Assembly: GCA_002400365.1 (NCBI GenBank)
Contig: DHFK01000227.1
Span: forward strand, 1 to 9,495
Reading direction: 5' to 3'
From: Anaerolineales bacterium UBA4826
GTDB lineage: Bacteria > Chloroflexota > Anaerolineae > UBA4142
Length of the DNA: 9,495 nt
Positions 1-6,652 of this stretch are shown piece by piece. The notes under the pieces are model-generated. The model had not been told where the DNA came from and did no database searches. It saw only the letters and a program-made list of their open reading frames with translations. A program made the position numbers and the translations under genes. The first letter of the stretch is position 1, and each line of letters starts with the position of its first letter.

Positions 1-28
1 TTTGGCACTCTAAACCTCAGTAACCAGT

Positions 29-57
29 TTGCCGATATAATCGGAAGATGATATAAT
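29..57 (+). promoter_or_regulatory. Candidate sigma-70 promoter with extended -10, upstream of nuoB
   Basis: A perfect TATAAT at 52-57 is preceded by TG at 49-50, giving the extended -10 form TGnTATAAT. A weak -35-like TTGCCG lies at 29-34, leaving a 17-bp spacer. A second TATAAT at 36-41 lies inside a short inverted repeat, CCGAT-ATA-ATCGG (32-44), which overlaps the spacer and could serve as an operator. The inferred transcript would start near 64 and carry a leader of about 155 nt that includes the hairpin at 118-156. Motif match only. Confidence 0.45.
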
Positions 58-100
58 AGAAAAGGTGTTGTGTAACTACTTTGGCAAGGTCAGATTAGCC

Positions 101-156
101 ACTGAACCACACTGAATCACACAGAAATTTCTTCTTTTTCTGTGTGTTTCTGTGTG
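101..156. repeat. Tandem 10-mers forming a hairpin in the nuoB leader
   Basis: Two near-identical 10-mers, ACTGAACCAC (101-110) and ACTGAATCAC (111-120), are followed by CACACAGAAA (118-127). The inverted complement TTTCTGTGTG then occurs twice in direct tandem (137-146 and 147-156). Either downstream copy can pair perfectly with 118-127, so alternative 10-bp stems are possible. The low-complexity, strand-asymmetric composition differs from the GC-rich genes and resembles a dispersed intergenic repeat. A role in transcription or RNA stability is possible but unproven. Confidence 0.55.
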
Positions 157-219
157 ACGCAAAGCGTGTGGCAGAAAAGAAATGTGACATTGTCAAACTA
201 CTCCAACGAGGGAGCGAAT

Positions 220-945
220 ATGACTGAAGAGAAATCGCAAGTGCCGGCGCACGCGGTCTTTGCCAGCGAGGAAGAGTGGCTCGAAAGCCAGGTCCGTCAG
301 AATGTTTGGATCGGACCCTTCGACAAGGTGATTGACCTCCTCGACAAGATTTACAACTGGGGTCGCCGCAATTCCGTTTGGCCCATGGGTTTTGGTCTCG
401 CGTGCTGCGCGATCGAGTTCATCTGCACTCAGGCAAGCCGCTTTGACATGTCGCGCTTTGGCATGGAACTGGTTCGCGCCTCACCGCGCCAAGCCGACCT
501 GATGATCGTCTCCGGCACGGTCACCAAGAAAATGGCGCCCGCGATCGTGCGCCTGTACAACCAGATGGCGGAACCAAAGTACGTGCTGGCGATGGGCGCG
601 TGCGCGACGGGCGGCGGTCCTTTCAAAGAAGGTTACAACGTCGTCTCCGGCGTTGACAAATTCCTGCCCGTAGATGTTTACGTCCCCGGCTGCCCGCCGA
701 CTCCCCAAGCGTTGCTCAATGGCTTGATCCAACTCCAAAAAAAGATTGACAAGCAATCCCTGCGCGATGTCACGTGGTATCGTCAAGGCGCCTCGGAAGG
801 CGTGCCCGAACCGGTCCTCGGTCCCGATATTTTCGATCCGCGCCGCGCGGAAGAAATTACCGAGTTGACGGCTGACCCGGCAAAACTCGAGGCGCGCGCG
901 GTCAAGATTCAAACCAAAGCCGAAACGAAAGCCGAGAAGAAATAA
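220..945 (+). CDS. nuoB: NADH-quinone oxidoreductase subunit B (NuoB)
   Basis: NuoB carries iron-sulfur cluster N2, the last electron carrier before quinone in respiratory complex I, at the inner face of the cytoplasmic membrane. The 241-aa product shows the family signature: adjacent C62-C63 in [10 protein letters not shown]128 in [11 protein letters not shown] and C158 in [12 protein letters not shown], the expected four N2 ligands. The ATG at 220 is chosen because GAGGGAG (208-214) lies five bases upstream and the core begins about 40 residues later. A GTG at 142 would add 26 unconvincing residues encoded by the upstream repeat. The C-terminus, roughly 220-241, is a Lys/Ala/Glu-rich tail of the kind that varies between lineages. 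nuoCD follows after a 30-bp palindrome. No nuoA-like sequence is visible in the upstream bases of the window. Confidence 0.96.
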   Translation: MTEEKSQVPAHAVFASEEEWLESQVRQNVWIGPFDKVIDLLDKIYNWGRRNSVWPMGFGLACCAIEFICTQASRFDMSRFGMELVRASPRQADLMIVSGTVTKKMAPAIVRLYNQMAEPKYVLAMGACATGGGPFKEGYNVVSGVDKFLPVDVYVPGCPPTPQALLNGLIQLQKKIDKQSLRDVTWYRQGASEGVPEPVLGPDIFDPRRAEEITELTADPAKLEARAVKIQTKAETKAEKK

Positions 946-974
946 GTAGGACAAATTTGCAAATTTGTCCTACT
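945..974. repeat. Perfect 30-bp palindrome between nuoB and nuoCD
   Basis: The left arm AGTAGGACAAATTTG (945-959) is the exact reverse complement of 960-974, with no spacer. As RNA it could form a hairpin with about 13 paired bases. It starts on the last base of the nuoB TAA stop codon and ends just before the nuoCD ribosome binding site (CAGGAG, 975-980). It lacks a following T-run, so it is not a classical terminator. It shares GTAGG...CCTAC ends with the palindrome at 3394-3420. I infer a REP- or MITE-like dispersed element that may also stabilise the upstream mRNA. Confidence 0.85.
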
Positions 975-989
975 CAGGAGTTTTTGACA

Positions 990-2750
990 ATGGCTGTCAC
1001 CCCGCCCCCTGCTCCGCCCGAAACTAGAGTCAATCTGAACGATCCGCAAGTGGTCGCCGAAAAAATCAAGACGACGCTGCCCGATGCTGTCGAATCCGTC
1101 AGCGCGCAAGCCATCGTCGTCCAGAACGACAAACTGCTGGAGGTCGCGCGCTATCTGCACGACTCGCTCGGGTTCGACTATTTGAACAATCTCACGAGCG
1201 TGGATTGGCTCGATCGTTTTGAGGTCGTGTACCATTTGACCGCCATCCGGCGCGGCGGCACGCCGCTGACGTTGAAAGTGAACGCCGCGCGCGATAACCC
1301 AACTGTGCCTTCGCTCGTGCCGGTGTACCGCGGCGCGGATTGCCAGGAACGCGAAGTGTACGACCTGATGGGCGTCCGCTTTACCGGGCATCCGAACTTG
1401 CGCCGCATTTTGATGTGGGATGGGTTCGAGGGCTATCCGCTGCGCAAGGACTATAAAGAGCCGTACTACGAGGAAGACCACAAGCCCTTTGGCACGCGCT
1501 GGGACCAGGGGCATCACGTGATCGCAGAAGACCGCAATCCCTGGCACGATAACGTCAAGTACCCGGGGAATTTTGACGCGCTCGCGTTCAAGCCCCCACG
1601 CGATGAAATCCGCACGATCGGCGTCGAGCAAGCCGTGGCGACCAAGTTGCGCACCGATAAAATCATATTGAACTTTGGGCCGCAGCATCCGTCCACGCAC
1701 GGCGTGCTACGCCTCAGAGCGACCCTCGACGGCGAAACGGTTGTCGCGGTGGAGCCGGTGCTGGGCTATTTGCATCGCAATCACGAAAAGATCGGCGAGC
1801 GCAACACGTACCTCGGCAACATGCCCTTTACCGATCGTCTCGATTATTTCACCTCGATGGCGAACAACCTGGCGTACGCGGTCGGAGTTGAAAAACTGAT
1901 GGGAATCAAACCACCCGAGCGCGCCGAGTACATCCGCGTGATCATGGCGGAACTGACGCGGTGGCTTGGGCACGCGGTCGCGGTGGGATTTTTGTACAAC
2001 GAACTGGGCGCGTTCTACACGCCCTTGATCTATGGTTTGGAAGAACGCGAGTTGATTCTCGATTTGTTCGAAGCCGCGTCGGGCTCGCGCATGATGTGCA
2101 ACTATGTGCGCTTTGGCGGCGTGGCGCGCGATGTGCCGGCAGGATTTCTGGACAAGTGTCAGTACCTGGTTGACGAACGACTGCCCCGCAAGACGGATGA
2201 ACTGGAATCCTATCTGGTGAAGAACGAGTTGTTCCTGGCGCGCGCGCGCAATGTCGGCGTCCTGCCGGGGGATGTCGCGATCAATTATAGCGCGGCGGGT
2301 CCGGTCTTGCGCGCGTCGGGCGTCAAGTACGATGTGCGCCGCGCCGAGCCGTACTCGATCTACGACCGGTTTGAATTCGAAATTCCAACCGGCACGGTCG
2401 GCGACGTGTACGACCGCATCGTCGTGCGCTTTGCCGAGATGCGGCAGAGTCTGCGCATCTTGAAACAGGCGCTCAAGGGAATTCCCGCCGGCGAGATCAT
2501 GACCGGCAAAAAGAACTATCAGGTGCGTGTGCCCAAAGGCGAGGTGTATGGTCGGGCGGAGAATCCCAAGGGCGAACTCGGCTTCTATCTCGTCAGCGAT
2601 GGCAGTCCGAACCCGTATCGCTATCATGTCCGTTCGCCGTCGTTCATCCACCTGGGCGCGCTGAATGAAATGTCGGCGGGGTACAAGATTGCCGACTTGA
2701 TCGTCATCCAGGGTTCGATTGACGTCGTCATGGGCGAAGTGGATCGGTAG
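990..2750 (+). CDS. nuoCD: Fused NADH-quinone oxidoreductase subunits C and D (NuoCD)
   Basis: This single 586-aa chain joins the 30-kDa subunit (NuoC, about residues 20-200) to the 49-kDa subunit (NuoD, about 221-586). The 49-kDa part forms much of the quinone-reduction pocket next to NuoB. The NuoC signature is seen at 120-155 ([12 protein letters not shown], then GYPLRKDY). NuoD begins with [13 protein letters not shown] at 229-241, whose histidines (H233, H237) line the quinone site. [12 protein letters not shown] at 259-270 and the conserved tyrosine Y286 in RLDY follow. The protein ends in the usual GEVDR. Hydrogenase-type CxxC nickel ligands are absent, so this is complex I and not a group 4 hydrogenase. 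The length is close to E. coli NuoCD (about 600 aa). The ATG at 990 follows CAGGAG by nine bases. A TTG at 957 lies inside the palindrome and is less likely. Confidence 0.95.
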   Translation: MAVTPPPAPPETRVNLNDPQVVAEKIKTTLPDAVESVSAQAIVVQNDKLLEVARYLHDSLGFDYLNNLTSVDWLDRFEVVYHLTAIRRGGTPLTLKVNAARDNPTVPSLVPVYRGADCQEREVYDLMGVRFTGHPNLRRILMWDGFEGYPLRKDYKEPYYEEDHKPFGTRWDQGHHVIAEDRNPWHDNVKYPGNFDALAFKPPRDEIRTIGVEQAVATKLRTDKIILNFGPQHPSTHGVLRLRATLDGETVVAVEPVLGYLHRNHEKIGERNTYLGNMPFTDRLDYFTSMANNLAYAVGVEKLMGIKPPERAEYIRVIMAELTRWLGHAVAVGFLYNELGAFYTPLIYGLEERELILDLFEAASGSRMMCNYVRFGGVARDVPAGFLDKCQYLVDERLPRKTDELESYLVKNELFLARARNVGVLPGDVAINYSAAGPVLRASGVKYDVRRAEPYSIYDRFEFEIPTGTVGDVYDRIVVRFAEMRQSLRILKQALKGIPAGEIMTGKKNYQVRVPKGEVYGRAENPKGELGFYLVSDGSPNPYRYHVRSPSFIHLGALNEMSAGYKIADLIVIQGSIDVVMGEVDR

Positions 2751-2761
2751 AGGAGATCAAG

Positions 2762-3397
2762 ATGGCTTTCGGATTAGGGTTGCTCAACGGATTGAGATAT
2801 ACGCTGAGCCGTGTGCTCAAAACGTACGCGGGCGATTTCCGACACCTGGGGCGGCGCTACGATGCGAAAGAATTCGCCCGGCGGCAGAGCGTCCGCGGCG
2901 ACGGCATCATCACCGTCCAGTACCCCGAAGAGAAATTGGCGGTGCCGGAAAACTTTCGCTACATTCCGTTTCTGGTGTACGAGCCGGCGCTCGACGAAAA
3001 CGGCAAGCCGAAGATTGACCCGGCGACCGGCAAACAAGTCATCGGCATCGAGCGCTGTACTGCGTGCGGCATCTGCGCCAAGGTTTGTCCGCCGCAGTGC
3101 ATCTGGATCGTGCGCGCGACGACGCCGGAGGGCAAGCCCAAACCCAAGCCCGCCGAGTTTTACATTGATATTGACGTTTGCATGAACTGCGGCTATTGCG
3201 CCGAGTTCTGTCCGTTCGACGCGATCAAGATGGATCACGATTACGAACTCGCCAACTACGAGCGGCACGTGAGCCACATCTACGATATGCCGACGCTGCT
3301 CAAGTCCACGACGTACTATGCCAAGATTCACCCGCTGGATTGGGAACAGGAAGAGGCGGCGCGCAAAGCAAAGGAAGCGGCAAAGGCGAAGAAGTAG
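2762..3397 (+). CDS. nuoI: NADH-quinone oxidoreductase subunit I (NuoI), 2x[4Fe-4S] ferredoxin
   Basis: NuoI holds clusters N6a and N6b, which pass electrons along the peripheral arm to N2 in NuoB. The 211-aa protein has two complete 4Fe-4S motifs: C99-xx-C102-xx-C105-xxx-C109-P and C140-xx-C143-xx-C146-xxx-C150-P. They are separated by a Lys/Pro-rich linker (about 120-132). The N-terminal amphipathic segment (about 1-25) and the charged Lys/Ala tail (196-211) fit the family. The start has an AGGAG site (2751-2755) six bases upstream and lies 11 bases after the nuoCD stop, so the two are almost certainly co-transcribed. The TAG stop (3395-3397) lies within the left arm of a palindrome. NuoH usually precedes NuoI, but here it is missing. 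Confidence 0.95.
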   Translation: MAFGLGLLNGLRYTLSRVLKTYAGDFRHLGRRYDAKEFARRQSVRGDGIITVQYPEEKLAVPENFRYIPFLVYEPALDENGKPKIDPATGKQVIGIERCTACGICAKVCPPQCIWIVRATTPEGKPKPKPAEFYIDIDVCMNCGYCAEFCPFDAIKMDHDYELANYERHVSHIYDMPTLLKSTTYYAKIHPLDWEQEEAARKAKEAAKAKK

Positions 3398-3420
3398 GGG
3401 CGGGGTGACCCCGCCCCTAC
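3394..3420. repeat. 27-bp GC-rich palindrome at the 3' end of nuoI
   Basis: The left arm GTAGGGGCGGGGT (3394-3406) and right arm ACCCCGCCCCTAC (3408-3420) are exact reverse complements around a single G at 3407. The nuoI stop codon TAG (3395-3397) is part of the left arm. No T-run follows. Its GTAGG...CCTAC ends match the palindrome at 945-974 although the interiors differ. I infer the same class of dispersed palindromic element, possibly also an mRNA 3'-end stabiliser or attenuator. Confidence 0.85.
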
Positions 3421-3430
3421 AGGGTAAGAG

Positions 3431-3919
3431 ATGTCCACATTCTCCGTCGGTCAATCCGCGCCCGCGTTTTCGCTGAGCGGCATTGACGGCAAAGTGTATA
3501 CGTTGAAGAAAAACGGCGCGCGGCTAACGCTCGCCGTCTTTTTCAAGACGACGTGTCCCGCCTGCATGTTGGCGTGGCCCTATCTCGAAAAGATACATCA
3601 GGCGTACCGTGACGCGGGCTTGGCAGTGCGGGGCATCTCGCAGCATGACCGCAGTCGGTCGTCCGATTTTGCGTCTCAATACGGCAGTACGTTCCCGATA
3701 TTGGTTGACGCCGATTGGCGCGTCTCTAAACTGTACGACCCGGAATTTGTACCGACGCTGTGGCTGATTGAGGCCGAAGGCAAGATCGCCGACGGCGTCG
3801 TCGCGTTCGACAAAGCCGGGCTGAATCGGCTCTCGCAGACGATCGCCGCGCGGCTCGGCGTAGCGGCGGCAGTCATCGCGCCGGATGGCGATGGCAATCC
3901 GCCGTTCAAGCCGGGTTGA
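3431..3919 (+). CDS. Thioredoxin-fold redoxin, AhpC/TSA or TlpA-like
   Basis: This is a 162-aa thioredoxin-fold protein of the peroxiredoxin/TlpA superfamily, probably a thiol-disulfide reductase or peroxiredoxin-like enzyme. The N-terminal GQSAPAFSL (7-15) is the typical entry strand. The active site is FFKTTCPACM with C42 and C45 (CPAC), and the cis-proline loop is VPTLW (107-111, P108). There is no signal peptide or membrane segment, so it should act in the cytoplasm, unlike most TlpA/ResA proteins. The CxxC spacing suggests disulfide exchange more than a typical 2-Cys peroxiredoxin. AGGG (3421-3424) lies six bases before the ATG. Its position directly after nuoI suggests oxidative protection or thiol maintenance of iron-sulfur enzymes, but that is inference. 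Confidence 0.82.
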   Translation: MSTFSVGQSAPAFSLSGIDGKVYTLKKNGARLTLAVFFKTTCPACMLAWPYLEKIHQAYRDAGLAVRGISQHDRSRSSDFASQYGSTFPILVDADWRVSKLYDPEFVPTLWLIEAEGKIADGVVAFDKAGLNRLSQTIAARLGVAAAVIAPDGDGNPPFKPG

Positions 3920-3931
3920 GGCGCGGCGCAG

Positions 3932-3950
3932 CGCCACTAGGTGAGTGGCG
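3932..3950. repeat. 7-bp-stem hairpin after the redoxin gene
   Basis: CGCCACT (3932-3938) and AGTGGCG (3944-3950) pair around a five-base loop, 12 bases after the redoxin stop. It may slow or end transcription, but no T-rich tract follows, so an intrinsic terminator is not supported. It is the first element of the 123-bp spacer before def. Confidence 0.4.
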
Positions 3951-3970
3951 AAGACAACAGATGACACAAC

Positions 3971-4016
3971 TCTGACATCAGAAAGAATCTATCTGGAGTC
4001 TGTGGTCTGATGTCTG
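3971..4016. repeat. Imperfect inverted repeat in the spacer before def
   Basis: CTGACATCAGA (3972-3982) is complementary to TCTGATGTCTG (4006-4016) at 10 of 11 positions, with a 23-base loop. The left half is itself near-palindromic (TCTGA-CA-TCAGA). The surrounding sequence is rich in TCTG/CAGA words (for example TCTGTGGTCTG), unlike the coding sequence, and resembles a degenerate dispersed repeat. It ends about 15 bases before the def ribosome binding site. No clear promoter was found here. Confidence 0.5.
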
Positions 4017-4042
4017 TCGTCTGAACATATAGAAGGACAAGT

Positions 4043-4615
4043 ATGGCAGTCAAAGCAATTCTGACTTCGGAGCATCCCGTGCTCCGGCAGAAGGCAAAGA
4101 AGGTCAAACGTGTGGATGCGTCCACACAGAAACTGATAGACGATATGTTCGACTCGATGCGTGACGCGCGTGGCTTGGGGCTTGCCGCGCCGCAAATCGG
4201 CGTGAGTCTGCGCGTTTGCATTGTCGAAATGCCCCAGGACGAGGAAGACGCCCCGTCGCGCAATCCGCGTGCGACTTTGGGCGGCGAGCGATTCGTTCTG
4301 ATCAACCCAGAGTTAGTCCAAGCCGAAGGCGAGCAATTCGGCGAAGAGGCATGCTTGTCCATCCCGGGCTACGTCGGGATGATTCGGCGCGCGCTGAAGG
4401 TCACGGTCAAGGGCTTGAACCGCAAGGGCAAGGAAGTCAGAGTCAAGGGTGAAGGCTTGCTTGCGCGCGCGCTTCAGCACGAACTCGATCACCTGGACGG
4501 CATTCTGTTCACCGATCGCCTGGAGAAACCCGAAGACTTGTATCGCGTGACGGAAGAAGGGCGCGTGCCGGTATTTCAAGGTGGCGCAAAACAAAAGACA
4601 CCGGCGTTCGCGTGA
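4043..4615 (+). CDS. def: Peptide deformylase
   Basis: Peptide deformylase removes the formyl group from the N-terminal methionine of new proteins at the ribosome exit, using a bound metal (usually Fe2+). The 190-aa protein contains all three family motifs: GLGLAAPQ (44-51), EACLS (102-106) with metal ligand C104, and QHELDH (145-150) with ligands H146 and H150 and catalytic E147. Motif II has Ala where most family members have Gly (EGCLS), a mild variation. A charged insertion at about 65-82, after VEMPQ, is longer than in E. coli. AGAAGGA (4031-4037) lies five bases before the ATG. It ends 24 bases before the sdh anchor gene and may be co-transcribed with it, with no obvious functional link. 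Confidence 0.95.
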   Translation: MAVKAILTSEHPVLRQKAKKVKRVDASTQKLIDDMFDSMRDARGLGLAAPQIGVSLRVCIVEMPQDEEDAPSRNPRATLGGERFVLINPELVQAEGEQFGEEACLSIPGYVGMIRRALKVTVKGLNRKGKEVRVKGEGLLARALQHELDHLDGILFTDRLEKPEDLYRVTEEGRVPVFQGGAKQKTPAFA

Positions 4616-4639
4616 TTTTTCTTTGGCAGGGAGGCATAC

Positions 4640-5545
4640 GTGATCAATGCGCTAAGAGTAGGATATAGTGTCGTTCGTTATCGCGGCGGCATCGGGCAAT
4701 GGGCGTGGGCGGTGAACCGCGTGGCGGGCTTGGGCATTCTTGCCTTCCTCGCGCTGCACATCCTCGACATCTTTATTGCCGGTTTTGGACCGGGTTTGTT
4801 CGACGAACTGCTTTTCCTCTACAAGGGTCCGGTTGTTCGCGTCCTCGATGTCTTTCTCGTCTTCGGCTTGCTCTATCACGGCTTGAATGGTTTGCGTTTG
4901 ACGCTGATGGATTTCAAACCGACGACGGCGAAACTCCATCTGAAATTGTTCTACAGTCAGATTATCATCTTCCTCGTCGTTTTCATTCCTGCCAGCGTCG
5001 CGTTGCTGAACGAGTTTTATGGCTTGGTCGGCGGCGCGCTGATTACCGCCGCAGTACTCGCGCTCCCTGTGGTCATCGCGATCGCTTCCAATTACCTGCC
5101 GTCCGGCGGCGTGAACGCCGATGTCAGCGCCGGCAACTATCAAGCCGCGCTGGTCAAGTTGTCATCCTCGCGCGGGCGCCCGCGCGGCGGCTTTGAGTTT
5201 AACTTGTGGTTGTTCATGCGCGTCTCGGGCATTTTCATCGTCGTGCTCGCGCTGTTCCACATGTTCCTCATGCACTTTATGATCAGCGTCGAAGCGATCA
5301 CATTCCAGACCGTCGTGGACCGCTGGGCAGGCATCCAGGGCGCGTTCTGGCGCATGTACGATTTGCTGCTGCTCGTGTTCGCGTTTACCCACGGCGTCAA
5401 CGGCACGCGCAACGTGATGGAGGATTACTTTCATTCGCCCGGCTGGCGCGCGTTCCTCAAGATCGGCTTGTGGGTGTTCTGGTTCTTGCTGATGGTTATG
5501 GGCGCGTTCGTTATCTTCACGTTCACGCCGGCATCTCCGAAGTAG
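4640..5545 (+). CDS. sdhC: Succinate dehydrogenase membrane anchor, SdhC-SdhD-like fusion
   Basis: This hydrophobic 301-aa protein is the membrane anchor of succinate dehydrogenase/fumarate reductase, which binds quinone and probably heme b. I see about seven membrane segments, near residues 24-47, 65-88, 103-125, 129-150, 191-214, 237-260 and 270-295. Two regions are related: RVAGLGILAFLALH (27-40) with YHGLNGLRLTLMDF (79-92), and RVSGIFIVVLALFH (194-207) with THGVNGTRNVMEDY (250-263). The ALH/ALFH histidines (H40, H207) and HGxNGxR histidines (H80, H251) are heme- or quinone-site candidates. Single SdhC or SdhD chains are usually 110-150 aa, so this looks like a fused C-D pair. The GTG start at 4640 is supported by AGGGAGG (4628-4634) five bases upstream. 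sdhA is not adjacent: two other genes intervene. Confidence 0.88.
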   Translation: MINALRVGYSVVRYRGGIGQWAWAVNRVAGLGILAFLALHILDIFIAGFGPGLFDELLFLYKGPVVRVLDVFLVFGLLYHGLNGLRLTLMDFKPTTAKLHLKLFYSQIIIFLVVFIPASVALLNEFYGLVGGALITAAVLALPVVIAIASNYLPSGGVNADVSAGNYQAALVKLSSSRGRPRGGFEFNLWLFMRVSGIFIVVLALFHMFLMHFMISVEAITFQTVVDRWAGIQGAFWRMYDLLLLVFAFTHGVNGTRNVMEDYFHSPGWRAFLKIGLWVFWFLLMVMGAFVIFTFTPASPK

Positions 5546-5575
5546 GGACTCTTGCCGCGTGTTTGGAGATGGGCA

Positions 5576-6100
5576 ATGGAGAGAGCAGACGAACGCGGAA
5601 GCCTGGTTGCGGCATTACGCGCGCATGGAATTCGCTTCCTGGCGGGGGGTGACGGCGAGAGCGAGCTCACACCACCGGAGTTGATCGCGGCTTTGGCAAA
5701 GCATCCAGACCCGCGATTACATTTGGCGCTTACGGCAGTGTTCCTGTTACATCCAGAGTGGGCGGCGTGGGTGCCTGAAGTGGTACGGCAACTTGACGCA
5801 GCGGCGGCCGTCGAACTCCAGGCGCGGTACATGGCAGCAGTTTACTTGCAACGATTGTGGCGGACGCGGTTGAGATACTATGTGCGCGATTTCAAACTAC
5901 TGCCGGACCTTTATTCGCAGGAGTTGGGGTTGCCGCCTTCAGACGAACGGTATGGCAAAGTTGGGCTAGTCGCGCTGGCGGAGTGGCACGCGCAGTATTC
6001 GGCTTATCCATTCAATCGTCTGGCGTCGTACTACAAAGCGGCAGATTTGTTGCTTGGACAATTGAGAGCAGAGGCAAATGAGTTCGCGCCAACCGGCTGA
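5576..6100 (+). CDS. Uncharacterised 174-aa protein paired with a nucleotidyltransferase
   Basis: I do not recognise this family. The protein appears all-helical, with no signal peptide or clear membrane span. Notable features are an Ala/Leu-rich helix at 34-58, AAAAVELQARYMAAVYLQRLW at 75-95, a basic aromatic patch TRLRYYVRDFK (97-107), and a C-terminal AEWHAQYSAYPFNRLASYY segment (135-153). The ATG at 5576 is preferred because GGAG (5565-5568) lies seven bases upstream. A TTG at 5552 would add eight residues. It begins 30 bases after the sdh anchor gene and overlaps the next gene, a DUF6036-type nucleotidyltransferase, by 23 bases in another frame. That overlap suggests the two are translated together and work as a pair, possibly target/antitoxin and toxin-like enzyme. 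This is context only. Confidence 0.75.
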   Translation: MERADERGSLVAALRAHGIRFLAGGDGESELTPPELIAALAKHPDPRLHLALTAVFLLHPEWAAWVPEVVRQLDAAAAVELQARYMAAVYLQRLWRTRLRYYVRDFKLLPDLYSQELGLPPSDERYGKVGLVALAEWHAQYSAYPFNRLASYYKAADLLLGQLRAEANEFAPTG

Positions 6101-6629
6101 CCGCGCACGCATCGAACTTTTCCTTCGGCGTTTGGGCGAGCGATTCCGACATCCTGGGCGAATCTACCTGGTGGGCGGAACGACGATGGTCTTTGAGGGC
6201 TTGCGCGAACAATCGCTTGACGTTGATTTGACATTCGAAGTTGCGCCGGAACATCACGCCACGTTGGTTCAGGCGATCCGCGAACTGAAAGACCAACTCG
6301 CGCTCAACGTCGAACAGGTTTCGCCGAGTGATTTCATTCCGCTGGCGCAGGGTTATCGCGAACGCGCAACATTTCTCGGTCGCTACGGACAACTCGACGT
6401 TTTCCATTTCGATCTGTACAGCACCGCGCTGAGCAAAATCGCGCGTGCCACCGAAGAGGATTTAAACGACGTGGTTGCGCTGTTGCGCGCCGGGTGGTTA
6501 GAGATGGCAACATTGGAACGGTACTTTCAAGAAATTCGTCCACGGGTGGCGACAGAAAGTCTGAGACAGAACTTGGACGAATTCGATCGGAACTTGGAAG
6601 CAGTGCGCGCGCTCTGGGCGCGTCAATGA
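6078..6629 (+). CDS. DUF6036-type nucleotidyltransferase-fold protein
   Basis: This 183-aa protein resembles the pol-beta-like nucleotidyltransferases of the DUF6036/AbiEii-like group. YLVGGTTMVFEGLR (30-43) matches the GG-containing nucleotide-binding loop, and SLDVDLTFEV (46-55) carries the two metal-binding aspartates D48 and D50. A second family-like block, DLYSTALSKIARATEEDLNDV (112-132), resembles the usual D-x-a-x-x-K-x-x-R-x-x-x-x-D-x-x-D segment with K120. Such enzymes often transfer nucleotides to RNA or proteins, and several are toxins of toxin-antitoxin or abortive-infection systems. The ATG at 6078 lies inside the end of the upstream unknown gene, and AGAGG (6070-6074) is nearby. 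With that partner it splits sdhC from sdhA. The substrate is unknown. Confidence 0.8.
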   Translation: MSSRQPADRARIELFLRRLGERFRHPGRIYLVGGTTMVFEGLREQSLDVDLTFEVAPEHHATLVQAIRELKDQLALNVEQVSPSDFIPLAQGYRERATFLGRYGQLDVFHFDLYSTALSKIARATEEDLNDVVALLRAGWLEMATLERYFQEIRPRVATESLRQNLDEFDRNLEAVRALWARQ

Positions 6630-6652
6630 GGACAATTTGATCTGAGGAAATC

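Noticed and set aside
142..219. GTG at 142 as the nuoB start, adding 26 residues
   Set aside because: The extra residues are encoded by the upstream repeat and do not resemble NuoB. The ATG at 220 has a strong GAGGGAG site.
990..2750. NuoCD as the large subunit of a group 4 NiFe hydrogenase
   Set aside because: The nickel-binding CxxC pairs are absent at both ends of the NuoD part, while the complex I quinone motifs HPSTHG and RLDY are present.
3394..3420. Intrinsic transcription terminator after nuoI
   Set aside because: The stem is strong, but no T-run follows and the redoxin gene starts 10 bases later. The same objection applies to 945-974 and 3932-3950.
5540..5551. A third GTAGG palindrome at the sdhC stop codon
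   Set aside because: AGTAGGGAC is present at the stop but no complementary CCTAC arm follows, so only a stop-codon coincidence can be supported.
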